A DNA stretch of 41,753 nt from Propionibacteriaceae bacterium (GTDB lineage Bacteria > Actinomycetota > Actinomycetes > Propionibacteriales > Propionibacteriaceae): contig JAUNKK010000019.1 in NCBI GenBank assembly GCA_030532825.1, forward strand, positions 1-41,753. Reading direction: 5' to 3'. Of the stretch, positions 1 to 7,941 are shown piece by piece. The position numbers and the translations under genes are program-made. Each line of letters begins with the position of its first letter. The stretch's first letter is position 1. The notes under the pieces are model-generated. The model saw only the letters and a program-made list of their open reading frames with translations. It searched no databases and was not told where the DNA came from.

Positions 1-2
1 TC

Positions 3-149
3 GCGGAGATGATCCGGGATCTGCGCCGCTTCCTGTTCGTGGAGCATCAGGTGCCGCGTGAGGATGTCTCGATCTCCGGGTACTGGCGCCGCGGCATGAC
101 CGACGAGCAGTGGCGGGCTTCGAAGCGCGCGTTCAACGCGAAATTGTAG
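3..149 (+). CDS. Siderophore-interacting ferric-chelate reductase (SIP family), 3' end only
   Basis: Only the last 48 codons are in the window. The reading frame ends in [20 protein letters not shown] followed by a few residues and TAG. The GYWRRG(x)T(x)xxW tail is typical of the C-terminal NAD(P)H-binding part of siderophore-interacting proteins, which are flavin-dependent reductases that release iron from ferric siderophores in the cytoplasm. The assignment rests on this short tail. The gene converges on the ABC-F gene and the two coding regions overlap by 17 bases (133-149). An iron role would fit the iron-box operon further along, but no link is shown. Confidence 0.75.
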   Translation, partial: AEMIRDLRRFLFVEHQVPREDVSISGYWRRGMTDEQWRASKRAFNAKL

Positions 150-1713
150 GGGCACTAGTAGCCCGCACTGCACCGTCGCGCACCTCCCAGGTGTGGTCGA
201 TGTCAAGCCGGGCCAGGAAGTCGTCCTCGTGGCTGACCACCAGCAGAGCTCCGCGGTACGCCCCGAGCGCGGCAACCAGCAGGTCGATGGTCGTCCGGTC
301 GAGGTTGTTTGTGGGTTCGTCGAGGATCAGCAACTCCGGGGGCGGATCGGCGAGCAGCAAAGCCGCGAGACTAGCGCGGAAGCGTTCACCGCCCGACAGG
401 GTGCCAACCGGACGCCGCACGGCCTCACCCCGCAGCCCGAATCGCGCCAGCCGGGCGCGCAGTAGCGACACGCTCACCGACGGGGCGGCGGCCGCCACGG
501 CATCGATGATGGATTGTCGATCTGGCAGGAGGTCGATGCGCTGCGGCAGGTATCCGGCCCGCCCGGTCAGCACGGAGCCCCCTGGGCCGCCTATCAGTAG
601 CTCTTCGAGCAACCGGGTCTTCCCCACCCCGTTGCGGCCCGTGATCGCCACGCGTTCCGGCCCTTGCAACACAAGCGGCGGGTCGACGGCGGTCACCTCG
701 ACCAGCCGCCGGGCTGCTGGCACTGTTAGCTGCGGCAGGTCGATGGCGATGGCCTCGTCATCCCACAGTTGCGACTCGGCCCGGTCGAGGGCCTCCCGGG
801 CCCGCGCTACGCGTTCGTCGGCCAGTTCCCGGCTGCGCCCACTGAAACCCTCGGCACGGTTGGCGAAGAAGTCACGCTCAGCTTTTGTCACCCCGCGACG
901 CTGGGCTTTCTGGTTCACCTGGCGTTGCCGGGCGGCCCTTTCGAGGGTGGTGATGCGCTGACGGCGCGCGTGCTTCAGTTGCTGCTCGGCCGTCCGCACG
1001 TCGCGTGCCGCCGCTTCTTGCTCGGCCAAAACCACGGCTTGGTGGCGGACCCAACCGCCGGTCGTCACGTGCAGTGCGCCTCCCCGCACCTCCGCTATGG
1101 CGTCGGCGCGCCTCAGGAGTCCCTGATCGTGGCTGGCGACCATGGCTAGGCCACGCCAGCCAGCCAGAAGGTCGTAGACGCGGCGGCGACCATCGTGGTC
1201 AAGGTTGTTGGTGGGCTCATCCAGCACGGCGATATCGCAGCACCGCACCTGCAATCCGATCAGCGCCACCAGCATCGCTTCCCCACCCGAGAGCGTGTCG
1301 AGACGGCGCTCAAGTGCCAGTGGCAGGTCGGCGGCAGCTAGTTGTTCCCGGGCCCTGGCCTCAATGCCCCAGTCGTCGCCGATGATCTCGAAGAATCGCG
1401 GGTCGGCATGGCCGGCCTCAATGGCGCGTAGCGCGTCAAGCTGGGCTCGGATGCCCAGCAGGTCGGCCACGGTGTCGCCCACCCGGAGTGTCAGATGTTG
1501 TGGCAGTTGGTCGATGATGCCGTCTCGGGTGATGCGGCCCGCGGACGGGGTGAGTTCGCCGGTGATGAGGCGCAGCAGTGTCGTCTTGCCCGAACCGTTG
1601 GGTCCGACGACGCCGGTCACCCCGGGCGAGAACGATGCGGTGATATCGGTGAGGCAGCGTTCGCCATCCGGCCAGGTGAACGAAACATGGGTGAGGGAAA
1701 CGTGTGAGGGCAT
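133..1713 (-). CDS. ABC-F family ATPase (ribosome-associated, possible antibiotic-resistance type)
   Basis: A 526-residue soluble protein with two ABC ATPase domains and no membrane segment, the ABC-F layout. Domain 1 has Walker [10 protein letters not shown] (about 37-45), signature LSGGE (141-145) and Walker [13 protein letters not shown] (161-172). A charged, arginine-rich helical linker follows (about 220-320). Domain 2 has Walker A GRNGVGKT, signature LSGGERFR and [12 protein letters not shown]. Both catalytic glutamates are present, so it should be active. ABC-F proteins bind the ribosomal E site; some dislodge ribosome-targeting antibiotics and others help translation. The ATG at 1713 has GGAG five bases upstream. 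That site lies in a hairpin behind a leader peptide (separate entries), which favours a drug-inducible resistance role. The substrate class cannot be told from sequence. Confidence 0.9.
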   Translation of the reverse strand: MPSHVSLTHVSFTWPDGERCLTDITASFSPGVTGVVGPNGSGKTTLLRLITGELTPSAGRITRDGIIDQLPQHLTLRVGDTVADLLGIRAQLDALRAIEAGHADPRFFEIIGDDWGIEARAREQLAAADLPLALERRLDTLSGGEAMLVALIGLQVRCCDIAVLDEPTNNLDHDGRRRVYDLLAGWRGLAMVASHDQGLLRRADAIAEVRGGALHVTTGGWVRHQAVVLAEQEAAARDVRTAEQQLKHARRQRITTLERAARQRQVNQKAQRRGVTKAERDFFANRAEGFSGRSRELADERVARAREALDRAESQLWDDEAIAIDLPQLTVPAARRLVEVTAVDPPLVLQGPERVAITGRNGVGKTRLLEELLIGGPGGSVLTGRAGYLPQRIDLLPDRQSIIDAVAAAAPSVSVSLLRARLARFGLRGEAVRRPVGTLSGGERFRASLAALLLADPPPELLILDEPTNNLDRTTIDLLVAALGAYRGALLVVSHEDDFLARLDIDHTWEVRDGAVRATSAPTISR

Positions 1714-1717
1714 GGGG

Positions 1718-1790
1718 GCTCCGATCAGTCAGCTGGAAGCGCTGAACCGGAGCATCGCTCACGGCATCAGCGCGGGTCAGAGGCTGACGC
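1718..1790 (-). promoter_or_regulatory. Leader-RNA attenuator with competing hairpins hiding the ABC-F ribosome binding site
   Basis: In the minus-strand transcript, segment 1 (GCGTCAGC, 1790-1783) pairs with segment 2 (GCTGATGC, 1771-1764) around the leader stop codon. Segment 3 (TCAGC, 1745-1741) pairs with segment 4 (GCTGA, 1733-1729). This inner hairpin sits within an outer stem GCTCCG (1753-1748) with CGGAGC (1723-1718). The 3' arm of the outer stem contains the GGAG of the ABC-F ribosome binding site. Segment 2 can also pair with segment 3. A ribosome stalled on the leader peptide would cover segment 1, allow 2:3 pairing, break 3:4 and expose the GGAG. There is no U-run, so control would be at translation. 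Confidence 0.55.
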
Positions 1791-1800
1791 GATCACTCAC
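1777..1800 (-). CDS. Putative 7-codon leader peptide of the ABC-F gene
   Basis: GTG AGT GAT CGC GTC AGC CTC TGA would encode fMSDRVSL. A GAGGAG ribosome binding site ends five bases before the GTG. The ORF lies about 30 bases after the predicted transcription start and 63 bases before the ABC-F start codon. Its last codons and stop fall within the first hairpin of the leader. This is the arrangement of leader peptides on which a drug-stalled ribosome changes mRNA folding. Such a short ORF can occur by chance; the ribosome binding site and its position in the fold are the support. Confidence 0.55.
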   Translation of the reverse strand: MSDRVSL

Positions 1801-1836
1801 TGGGGCTCCTCAATCTCCTTGGCCAGAGTGAGCCTG

Positions 1837-1865
1837 AGTGTAGCCGCTACCGCTATCCCAGGCAA
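1837..1865 (-). promoter_or_regulatory. SigA-type promoter of the ABC-F gene
   Basis: On the minus strand, TTGCCT (1865-1860) is followed after exactly 17 bases by TACACT (1842-1837). Both hexamers are close to the TTGACA/TATAAT consensus. Transcription would start near 1830, giving a leader of about 115 bases with the short peptide ORF and the hairpins. Confidence 0.65.
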
Positions 1866-1919
1866 CGCCCCGACGAGACTCACGTAAGGTCCCAGGCAAT
1901 GGCAACATGAAGTTCACGC

Positions 1920-2785
1920 TCAGCGGCGACGGGCCCGTTTCGCGGTGCCCATGACGAGCAGGAACGGGTCTTGGCGCAGGAGCCGCTGCACGGCCACCAC
2001 CCCGATCACAAGAGCCAGCGCGCTGATGCTGAGCACCGTTAGCCCCAGCAGCACAAATACCGCTGGCATAGCTGCCCACCCCGTGGGCACAACCAACTCC
2101 TTCGGGGTGAGCACTCCCGTGAGCCACAGGCCTGGCGCTGCGCCAATGGCCGCGCCGGCCAATGCGCCGAGACTCACCCCGGAGATGATCTCCAAAGTTA
2201 CCAACCGTCGGATATCGGCGACGCGGTAGCCACGCATGCACAGCAGCCCGAATTCCTTGGCGCGCCGATCTAGGCCTACTTTGATCGAATGCACAATCTG
2301 GCTCAGCAGCAGGGACATCGCGACGCCAACCACCGTAAGAAATAGCGGGAATACGGCTAGCAAACCGGGCAACGCGCCAAGCCGGTCACGCTCGGCCACC
2401 ACGTCGAACCCTTTGTCCTGGATGGCGGATATGATGCCATCAAGCTGGGTTTCGTCTTCGGCCTGCACCCAGGCTCCGCTGACTCCATGTTCCAGCACCT
2501 CGACGGGGCTCTGCGCATAGCGGGCGGCGTAGAGCTTCACGACTAGGTTTTGCCCCGCCAGCACCGCTTTCTGCCCATAGCCGCTCCAACCAGCGGGATA
2601 GGTGCCACCACTTCCACGGTGTCGGCTTGTTGCTCCCCGGTGGATTCACCGGTGGCGCGCACATAGCTGATGGGCAACGTCTTGCCCACATAAGGCGCCA
2701 TCGCTACCCCGTCGATATGGTCGGGCACGATGACCTGATCCGCTTCGAGCCTGTGGTCAGTGACTCCCGGCGGCAGCACCCAAAG
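1920..2785 (-). pseudogene. FtsX-type ABC transporter permease, decayed (5' part lost, frameshifted)
   Basis: Two frames together give the C-terminal part of a MacB/FtsX-like permease. The first frame (from about 2785) reads WVLPPGVTDHRLEADQ and on to EVVAPIP near 2600. The sense then moves to another frame, which reads GWSGYGQKAVLAGQNLVVKL and continues to the stop at 1920. A single lost base near 2592-2600 explains the shift. The second frame holds three or four hydrophobic helices (for example GLLAVFPLFLTVVGVAMSLL) and the cytoplasmic stretch RAKEFGLLCMRGYRVADIRR typical of FtsX domains. The N-terminal membrane part is missing. The remaining start is joined directly to a broken ATPase gene, so it is not expected to work. 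Confidence 0.8.
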
Positions 2786-2916
2786 GGGTGGATTTACCCG
2801 CCCCGGAGGGTGCCTTGACAACAGTGAGGCGTCCCGGCTCAGCCACGAAGGACACCTGTGCAGCCGCGCCCGGTGTCCGAGAAATGATAGGTCAGCCCTG
2901 ATACCGTCAAAGTCAT
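2757..2916 (-). pseudogene. ABC transporter ATPase, N-terminal remnant ending just after Walker A
   Basis: An ATG at 2916 has a good AAAGGAG site and starts MTLTVSGLTYHFSDTGRG, a typical beginning of an ABC ATPase. That frame stops at 2839. A neighbouring frame continues the homology as VSFVAEPGRLTVVKAPSG, followed by the Walker A block APSGAGKST at 2813-2787. After that the ATPase sequence ends and permease sequence begins in a third frame. The rest of the ATPase (signature, Walker B) and the start of the permease were therefore deleted, and a frameshift broke the remaining N-terminus. Confidence 0.75.
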
Positions 2917-3068
2917 GACGACAGCTCCTTTAATGCCGCAGCAAAAACAACGAAGTTGAGCGGCCGACTTCGAACTAAGAAATCTTCCCCTCGCTCTTCG
3001 TTGATTTTCTCAAGAACCGATTTCCAAACATCTTGAACTATAGGAACTAGCCACTCTTTGACCGCGAC
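2913..3068 (-). pseudogene. C-terminal remnant of an unidentified protein upstream of the broken ATPase
   Basis: A 51-codon open stretch ends in a TGA that overlaps the ATG of the ATPase remnant (ATGA), as expected for neighbours in one operon. It reads VAVKEWLVPIVQDVWKSVLE at its start and NFVVFAAALKELSS at its end, an amphipathic helical tail. An in-frame TGA at 3069-3071 precedes it and no start codon with a ribosome binding site was found. Its codons (GTT, AAA, TTA, GAA) are richer in A and T than those of the surrounding genes. The family is not recognised; a regulator for the transporter is possible. Confidence 0.45.
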
Positions 3069-3228
3069 TCAACCATGCACCGTCTCAGCAAGGAGCATCG
3101 GCTCTCGCCTCTTCTGAGTTGAGGCAAACACGAATCGGACATCTTGACGTGAGGCACGACGCGCTCAGTCCTACGCAGGGAGGCCCTTGCGTTTTCCGGG
3201 CGACCTGGCGAAATCCACTCCGCAGCCC
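3069..3228. other. Non-coding stretch upstream of the decayed transporter operon
   Basis: Together with the remnant at 2913-3068, this forms a gap of more than 300 bases without an intact gene. I saw no convincing ORF, RNA gene or terminator here. It may hold decayed sequence belonging to the remnant downstream. Confidence 0.4.
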
Positions 3229-4437
3229 CTAGGTGATGGGATCTTGTCTTCTCCCGACGCGAGGTAGCCGAAGTGGGCGTCGGGCCGTCACGTACGCCGC
3301 CCCCACCGGTAGGAGAGCCAACGCCCAGAACAGCCACCACCAGGGTTGCGGGCTGGGCTCACCTAGCGGCTGGCCGAGCGGCGCTGAGCGCGCCCAGGCG
3401 ACGAAGGCGTCACCGACCGGCATGAGGCCGAAAGCGAAGGCGCTGCCATGGGGGGCGGGCAATGGCAGGCCGAGGAGATCAGCTTGCCGGTCCAACACCA
3501 TGGCAAGTTCCAGATCCCCGTGGCGGCGCGCCGCCGCCAGCGTCACCGCGGATGCGCTGAGCGATACACCGCCCACCAGCATCCCGGAGTCAACATCTCC
3601 GCTGCCACCTTCGCCGTGCGGGTACTCGCGCACCCCGACCAGGCCGAGCGTCGCGCTGAGGAACCGTGCCTTGAAGACCGGCCATTCCCGTTCCGCCCGC
3701 TCGGGGTCGATGTCTGGCAGAAAGCTCTGGACGAGGGCTTGAGACGAGCCGCGAGCCAGGTTCTCACCCCGTTGATGCACCAGAAGCCCCGCGTCATCGC
3801 GATACTTCTCCAAGCCCTGGAACCACCGGTCGGTCAGCTCGGGAAGGCCGGGAAGATCGACGATGCGGGCCGCACGATGCACCGCCGCCATGGCCGCCAC
3901 CGCATCGCAGGGCCAGGCCCGTCCCGGGTAGGAGGTGGGCAGGGGATCCTCGCCCAGGGCTGTCATCACCAGGCTGGCCTCTGCCGACACCTCGGCCCGG
4001 TGGTCGGGGTCGCCGGTAAGGGCTGCGCGGTCGACGAGCAGCAGCAGCCGCCAGCCGTGGTAGAAGGTGCCGTGTGGCAGCAGGTCGTTGTGCCCGAACC
4101 GGTTGACTATCTGCGGCTCCCCTGTCGCCGCGATGGCCTCCTCCAGCAGGGCCAGGTTGGCGGGCACGGCCACACCGTCACGCACGAGGGCGCCCGCCGC
4201 GAGGCCAGGCAGGGCCCATTGGAAGAACTCGCCCTCAGGGAAGAACTGCTGCATTTTCGGGGCCGCGGTGGGGGTGATGCGGCGCAGCCAACCCAGCTGA
4301 GCGGTCACCGTCTCTGCCCCGCGCAGCCCAGGGATCACGGACCGCCCCACCTGGCAGACCCCGAGTACCGAGATCACCGCAAGGAACCCCACCATGAGTT
4401 TTCGCACCATACGACGGTAGCGTGCTGCCTCGCTCAC
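3229..4437 (-). CDS. Membrane-anchored alpha-helical (six-hairpin-like) protein of unknown function
   Basis: 402 residues from a GTG start. A membrane helix lies near the N-terminus (MVGFLAVISVLGVCQVGRSV, about 14-34) and another near the C-terminus (WWWLFWALALLPVGAAYVTA), with a large domain between them. That domain has aromatic and helical stretches such as HGTFYHGWRLLLLVD, PCDAVAAMAAVHRAA and ARGSSQALVQSFLPDID, which recall the alpha/alpha barrel of linalool dehydratase/isomerase-like and six-hairpin glycosidase proteins. That resemblance is from memory and weak. It starts six bases after the stop of the acyltransferase gene and is probably co-transcribed, suggesting work on the cell envelope. 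The GTG has no clear ribosome binding site; ATG at 4410 is an alternative. Confidence 0.6.
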   Translation of the reverse strand: MSEAARYRRMVRKLMVGFLAVISVLGVCQVGRSVIPGLRGAETVTAQLGWLRRITPTAAPKMQQFFPEGEFFQWALPGLAAGALVRDGVAVPANLALLEEAIAATGEPQIVNRFGHNDLLPHGTFYHGWRLLLLVDRAALTGDPDHRAEVSAEASLVMTALGEDPLPTSYPGRAWPCDAVAAMAAVHRAARIVDLPGLPELTDRWFQGLEKYRDDAGLLVHQRGENLARGSSQALVQSFLPDIDPERAEREWPVFKARFLSATLGLVGVREYPHGEGGSGDVDSGMLVGGVSLSASAVTLAAARRHGDLELAMVLDRQADLLGLPLPAPHGSAFAFGLMPVGDAFVAWARSAPLGQPLGEPSPQPWWWLFWALALLPVGAAYVTARRPLRLPRVGRRQDPIT

Positions 4438-4443
4438 CCGGCG

Positions 4444-6405
4444 CTAACGGGTGGTGACCGCCTGCACCTCGTCCAACAGTTGCCCCGCGACCCTGATCCC
4501 AAACACGGGGGTATCCACGTGGTTGCCGTCATAACGCATGGGGGTGCCGTCGACGGTGTCATCGCAGATGGGCCCAGGGCCGACGCTGGGGGCCGTCCCG
4601 CAGAACAGCGAATCCCCATCAATGGTCTGGATGTCACTGCGCTTCGCCGCGACCTCTGTGACGATCTGGTTGAATCGCTGCCGGTACTCGTCGTGCTCGA
4701 TAGAACGGCGGATAATCACGGAGGCTAGTTCATCCGGCGGGCGCGACAACAGGCCGACCCCAGGCCGCTCAGTCAGCACCACCACCAGGGTCTCGCCGCG
4801 CGCTGTGAGCCGGTCAGCAGAAGCAATGAAATCTCGCCGCTGCGCCTCCCAGAACTCCTCTGTGTCTGCGGTCAGCAACCGGTCTTGATCGTAGCGGTCG
4901 ACGCCCTCATGCCGGGACCACCACAGCACGATCCCCGGCGCGTGGGTGTCGATGGCATCCTGCTGCACCTGCTGGACGGGCGGGCAGAGATCGCCGTACT
5001 CATCGTCGGGGCCGAAGCTCAGCCGCAAAGCCATCGGTGTACACATGCCCTGCGCCGCGTCCAACACCGTCAGTCCCCGCTCTTCGCCGACGACGGCCAA
5101 AGGTTCCACCAGCCGCATCGGCACGGAATCCCCCACCAGCAGGATGACGTTGCCGTTGAGTTGCTCGGCACGCTTGCCCAGATGGAGCCCCTTCGCCAGG
5201 GGGGTGCCGCCGACCAAGCTGCTTGCCGTAGCTACGAGCACCATGGCGGTGGCACCGGCGACAATCGCGCGCCAGGGCTTCAGGAATTGGCCGATCTTGC
5301 CCTGGCGGATTGGCATCTCGACGAAATGATATGAGGCCGCGGCGACGAGGATCGTCAGCGCGATGACGGCAAAGGCTTGCAGCGGACGGAACTCCGCATC
5401 AGCCTCCAGCCACACCGAAATCGGCCAGTGCCACAGGTATAGCCCATAGGAGATGCGACCAAGGTAGCTGACGGGCGCGAACGCCAGGGCCCGCGCCTCG
5501 GGGGTGTTCAGCCCATAGCGAATCCCGAGGATCAGCAGGCCCGTACCGATCGAGAACAGCAACGCCCCGCCATAGAAGTAGAACGGCGCCGGGCCCGCCA
5601 GCACGGCGAACAGGACCGCCGTCAGCACCACTCCACCCCAGAACAGTGGCCGTGCCCAGCGCGTGCACCAGTCCACGAACCTGCTGTTGATTGTCAGGAT
5701 TGCCAGCAGCGCCCCGAGCATCGGCTCGAAGGCCTTGGCGTCAGTGCCCATGTAGGCACGTTCAGTGGCCTGGGGGTCGTAGAACAGCAGCAACAACAGC
5801 GCCGAGGCGACGATGATCGCGACCGCGACCCCCGCCAGGATTCGCGCGACTGCGCGGCCCCTGATGCGAAACACTTTCACCGCGAGCCACGTAGCTCCGG
5901 TGAGGATCAGCGGCCACACGATGTAGAACTGTTCCTCGACGGCGAGGCTCCACATGTGCAGCAGTGGGGATACGGTGCCATCGTTCTCGAAATACGAGGA
6001 GGACCCGATGAATCGCCAGTTCGCCAGATAGAAGACGGTGTACCAGGCATCCAGCGCCACGCCATCGCGGCGATGCACCATGGCGAAGTTGCCCACCCAG
6101 ATGAGCACCACGCACACCACCAGCAGGGCTGCGGGCATGAGTCGCTTCATGCGTCGGCCCCAGAAATCGACGAGGGCGATCCGGCCTTTACGTCGCAGCT
6201 GGGAGATCAGCCCCGAGGTGATGAGAAAACCCGACAGTACGAAAAACATGTCGACGCCCAGGTAGCCAGCCGCGAACGGCGGCATCGAGACGTGAAAGAA
6301 GATGACGAGCCCGACCGCAATGGTGCGGATACCGTCCAAGGCGTCGAAGCGGTTGCCATGCTGGGAGGGAACCTTCGGCGCGTGCGCAGTCTCGGACAAA
6401 GTCAC
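4444..6405 (-). CDS. OafA/YrhL-type membrane acyltransferase with C-terminal SGNH domain
   Basis: 653 residues from the GTG at 6405. The N-terminal half is an acyltransferase-3 domain of about ten membrane helices beginning FDALDGIRTIAVGLVIFFH, with the conserved arginine and histidine (R27, H38). It continues through GYLGVDMFFVLSGFLITSGL and MWSLAVEEQFYIVWPL. The C-terminal part is an SGNH-hydrolase-like domain with GDS (425-427) and DGNH (D626, H629). Such proteins move acyl groups, often acetyl, onto surface sugars or peptidoglycan. An in-frame ATG at 6480 lies inside an 11-base inverted repeat that looks like the pnt terminator, so the GTG start is preferred although its ribosome binding site is weak. 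It is probably co-transcribed with the gene at 3229-4437. Confidence 0.9.
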   Translation of the reverse strand: MTLSETAHAPKVPSQHGNRFDALDGIRTIAVGLVIFFHVSMPPFAAGYLGVDMFFVLSGFLITSGLISQLRRKGRIALVDFWGRRMKRLMPAALLVVCVVLIWVGNFAMVHRRDGVALDAWYTVFYLANWRFIGSSSYFENDGTVSPLLHMWSLAVEEQFYIVWPLILTGATWLAVKVFRIRGRAVARILAGVAVAIIVASALLLLLFYDPQATERAYMGTDAKAFEPMLGALLAILTINSRFVDWCTRWARPLFWGGVVLTAVLFAVLAGPAPFYFYGGALLFSIGTGLLILGIRYGLNTPEARALAFAPVSYLGRISYGLYLWHWPISVWLEADAEFRPLQAFAVIALTILVAAASYHFVEMPIRQGKIGQFLKPWRAIVAGATAMVLVATASSLVGGTPLAKGLHLGKRAEQLNGNVILLVGDSVPMRLVEPLAVVGEERGLTVLDAAQGMCTPMALRLSFGPDDEYGDLCPPVQQVQQDAIDTHAPGIVLWWSRHEGVDRYDQDRLLTADTEEFWEAQRRDFIASADRLTARGETLVVVLTERPGVGLLSRPPDELASVIIRRSIEHDEYRQRFNQIVTEVAAKRSDIQTIDGDSLFCGTAPSVGPGPICDDTVDGTPMRYDGNHVDTPVFGIRVAGQLLDEVQAVTTR

Positions 6406-6455
6406 GGGCGCGATGCTAAACCAATTCCGCCTCAACCCCCAAGCATAAGAGCACA

Positions 6456-6499
6456 AATCCGGCGCAATGGTGCCCCGCAAAAGGACACTGCGCCGGATT
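6456..6499 (-). terminator. Inverted repeat, probable terminator of the pntAB operon
   Basis: Arms AATCCGGCGCA (6456-6466) and TGCGCCGGATT (6489-6499) are perfectly complementary over 11 bases, with a 22-base loop. It begins 41 bases past the pntB stop. In the minus direction it is followed by TGTGCTCTT, a weak U-rich tail. Confidence 0.55.
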
Positions 6500-6540
6500 C
6501 ACCGGGGCAACGGCTCCCCCGCCACTCTGGGTTCGGAGGG

Positions 6541-7938
6541 TCAGGCGGCCGGAACGGTCAGCTCCGACAGGATCGCCTGCACCGTCGCCTTCGCATCGCC
6601 GAAACACATCACCGAGTTCTCTTCGAAGAACAACGGGTTCTGCACGCCGGCATAGCCGGCGCTCATGGAGCGCTTGAACACCACGACCTTTCCAGCCTCC
6701 CAGACGCGCAACACGGGCATCCCGGAGATGGGCGACCCGGGCTCATTGGCCGCCGGGTTCACGGTGTCGTTCGCACCGATCACCAACACCACATCGGTCT
6801 CGGCGAAGTCGTCGTTGATTTCGTCCATCTCTAGGACGACATCGTAGGGCACCTTTGCTTCCGCAAGCAGCACGTTCATGTGCCCTGGGAGCCGCCCGGC
6901 GACGGGGTGGATGGCAAATCGCACATTGATGCCGCGTTCCCGGAGTCGGCTGGTCAGTTCAGCCACCGGGTATTGAGCTTGGGCGACCGCCATGCCGTAG
7001 CCGGGGGCGATCACGACGGATCGGGCCTCGGTCAGCAGCTTCGCGACGTCCGCCGTCGTGACCTCCCGATACTCCCCGACCTCGCCGCTATCAGCGACCG
7101 GGGCATCACCGAAGCCGCCGAGGATCACCGACACGAAAGAGCGGTTCATGGCCCGACACATGATGTAGGACAAGATGGCGCCGGAGGCCCCGACCAGCGC
7201 GCCGGTGATGATGAGGATGCTGATGTTGAGCATGAATCCGCTGAAGGCCGCGGCCCAGCCGGAATAGGAGTTGAGCATCGAGACGACAACCGGCATGTCC
7301 GCGCCCCCGATGGCCGCCACCAGGTGGAAGCCAAGCACTAGCGAAATGAGCGTCACCAACACCAGCGGGATCAGCGACAGCGACACCACATACCACCAAC
7401 CGAGGCCGATCATGGCGACGAGCATCGCCAGATTCAGCCAGTGTCGACCTGGCAGCAGCATGGGCTTGGAGGCGATTCGGCCATTCAGCTTGCCCCAGGC
7501 CACGAGCGACCCGGTGAAGGTGACGGCCCCGATGAACACACCAAGGACCACCTCGACGGCATGCACCACATCAGCGTCGGGGTGAGCCACGTGCACGTTG
7601 AAGCCGACCAGCACGGCTGCCGCCCCGACGAAGCTGTGCAGCAATGCAATCAGCTCCGGCATGCCGGTCATTTCGACTTTCCTGGCCTTCCAAACGCCGA
7701 TGATGGCACCGATCCCGAGCGCCAGGTAGAGCATGGCAGCAGCCACCCACTGGGGGTTCCCGGCGAACAGGTCTGTGTAGGCCAGCTGGAAGTTCGTGGC
7801 GACGAGCACGAAGACCATGCCGAGGATGCCAAAGGCGTTGCCCTTCTTGGCGGTCTCGTGCTTGCTGAGGCCAGCTAGAGCAAAGATGAACATCAGCCCG
7901 GCGGCGATGTAGGTGGCATTGATGAAGTTGGACAGCAC
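6541..7938 (-). CDS. pntB: NAD(P) transhydrogenase subunit beta
   Basis: 465 residues, close to the usual length of PntB. The N-terminal two-thirds is membrane domain II (about nine helices, for example [21 protein letters not shown]). The C-terminal domain III binds NADP(H): it contains [20 protein letters not shown], the [18 protein letters not shown] loop, [10 protein letters not shown] and [13 protein letters not shown], all characteristic. With PntA it uses the proton gradient to transfer hydride from NADH to NADP+, supplying NADPH. The GTG start is three bases after the pntA stop. Confidence 0.96.
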   Translation of the reverse strand: MLSNFINATYIAAGLMFIFALAGLSKHETAKKGNAFGILGMVFVLVATNFQLAYTDLFAGNPQWVAAAMLYLALGIGAIIGVWKARKVEMTGMPELIALLHSFVGAAAVLVGFNVHVAHPDADVVHAVEVVLGVFIGAVTFTGSLVAWGKLNGRIASKPMLLPGRHWLNLAMLVAMIGLGWWYVVSLSLIPLVLVTLISLVLGFHLVAAIGGADMPVVVSMLNSYSGWAAAFSGFMLNISILIITGALVGASGAILSYIMCRAMNRSFVSVILGGFGDAPVADSGEVGEYREVTTADVAKLLTEARSVVIAPGYGMAVAQAQYPVAELTSRLRERGINVRFAIHPVAGRLPGHMNVLLAEAKVPYDVVLEMDEINDDFAETDVVLVIGANDTVNPAANEPGSPISGMPVLRVWEAGKVVVFKRSMSAGYAGVQNPLFFEENSVMCFGDAKATVQAILSELTVPAA

Positions 7939-7941
7939 GGC

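Noticed and set aside
110-1385. Long plus-strand frames across the ABC-F gene
   Set aside because: Serine- and arginine-rich translations without domains, antisense to a gene with all ABC-F motifs.
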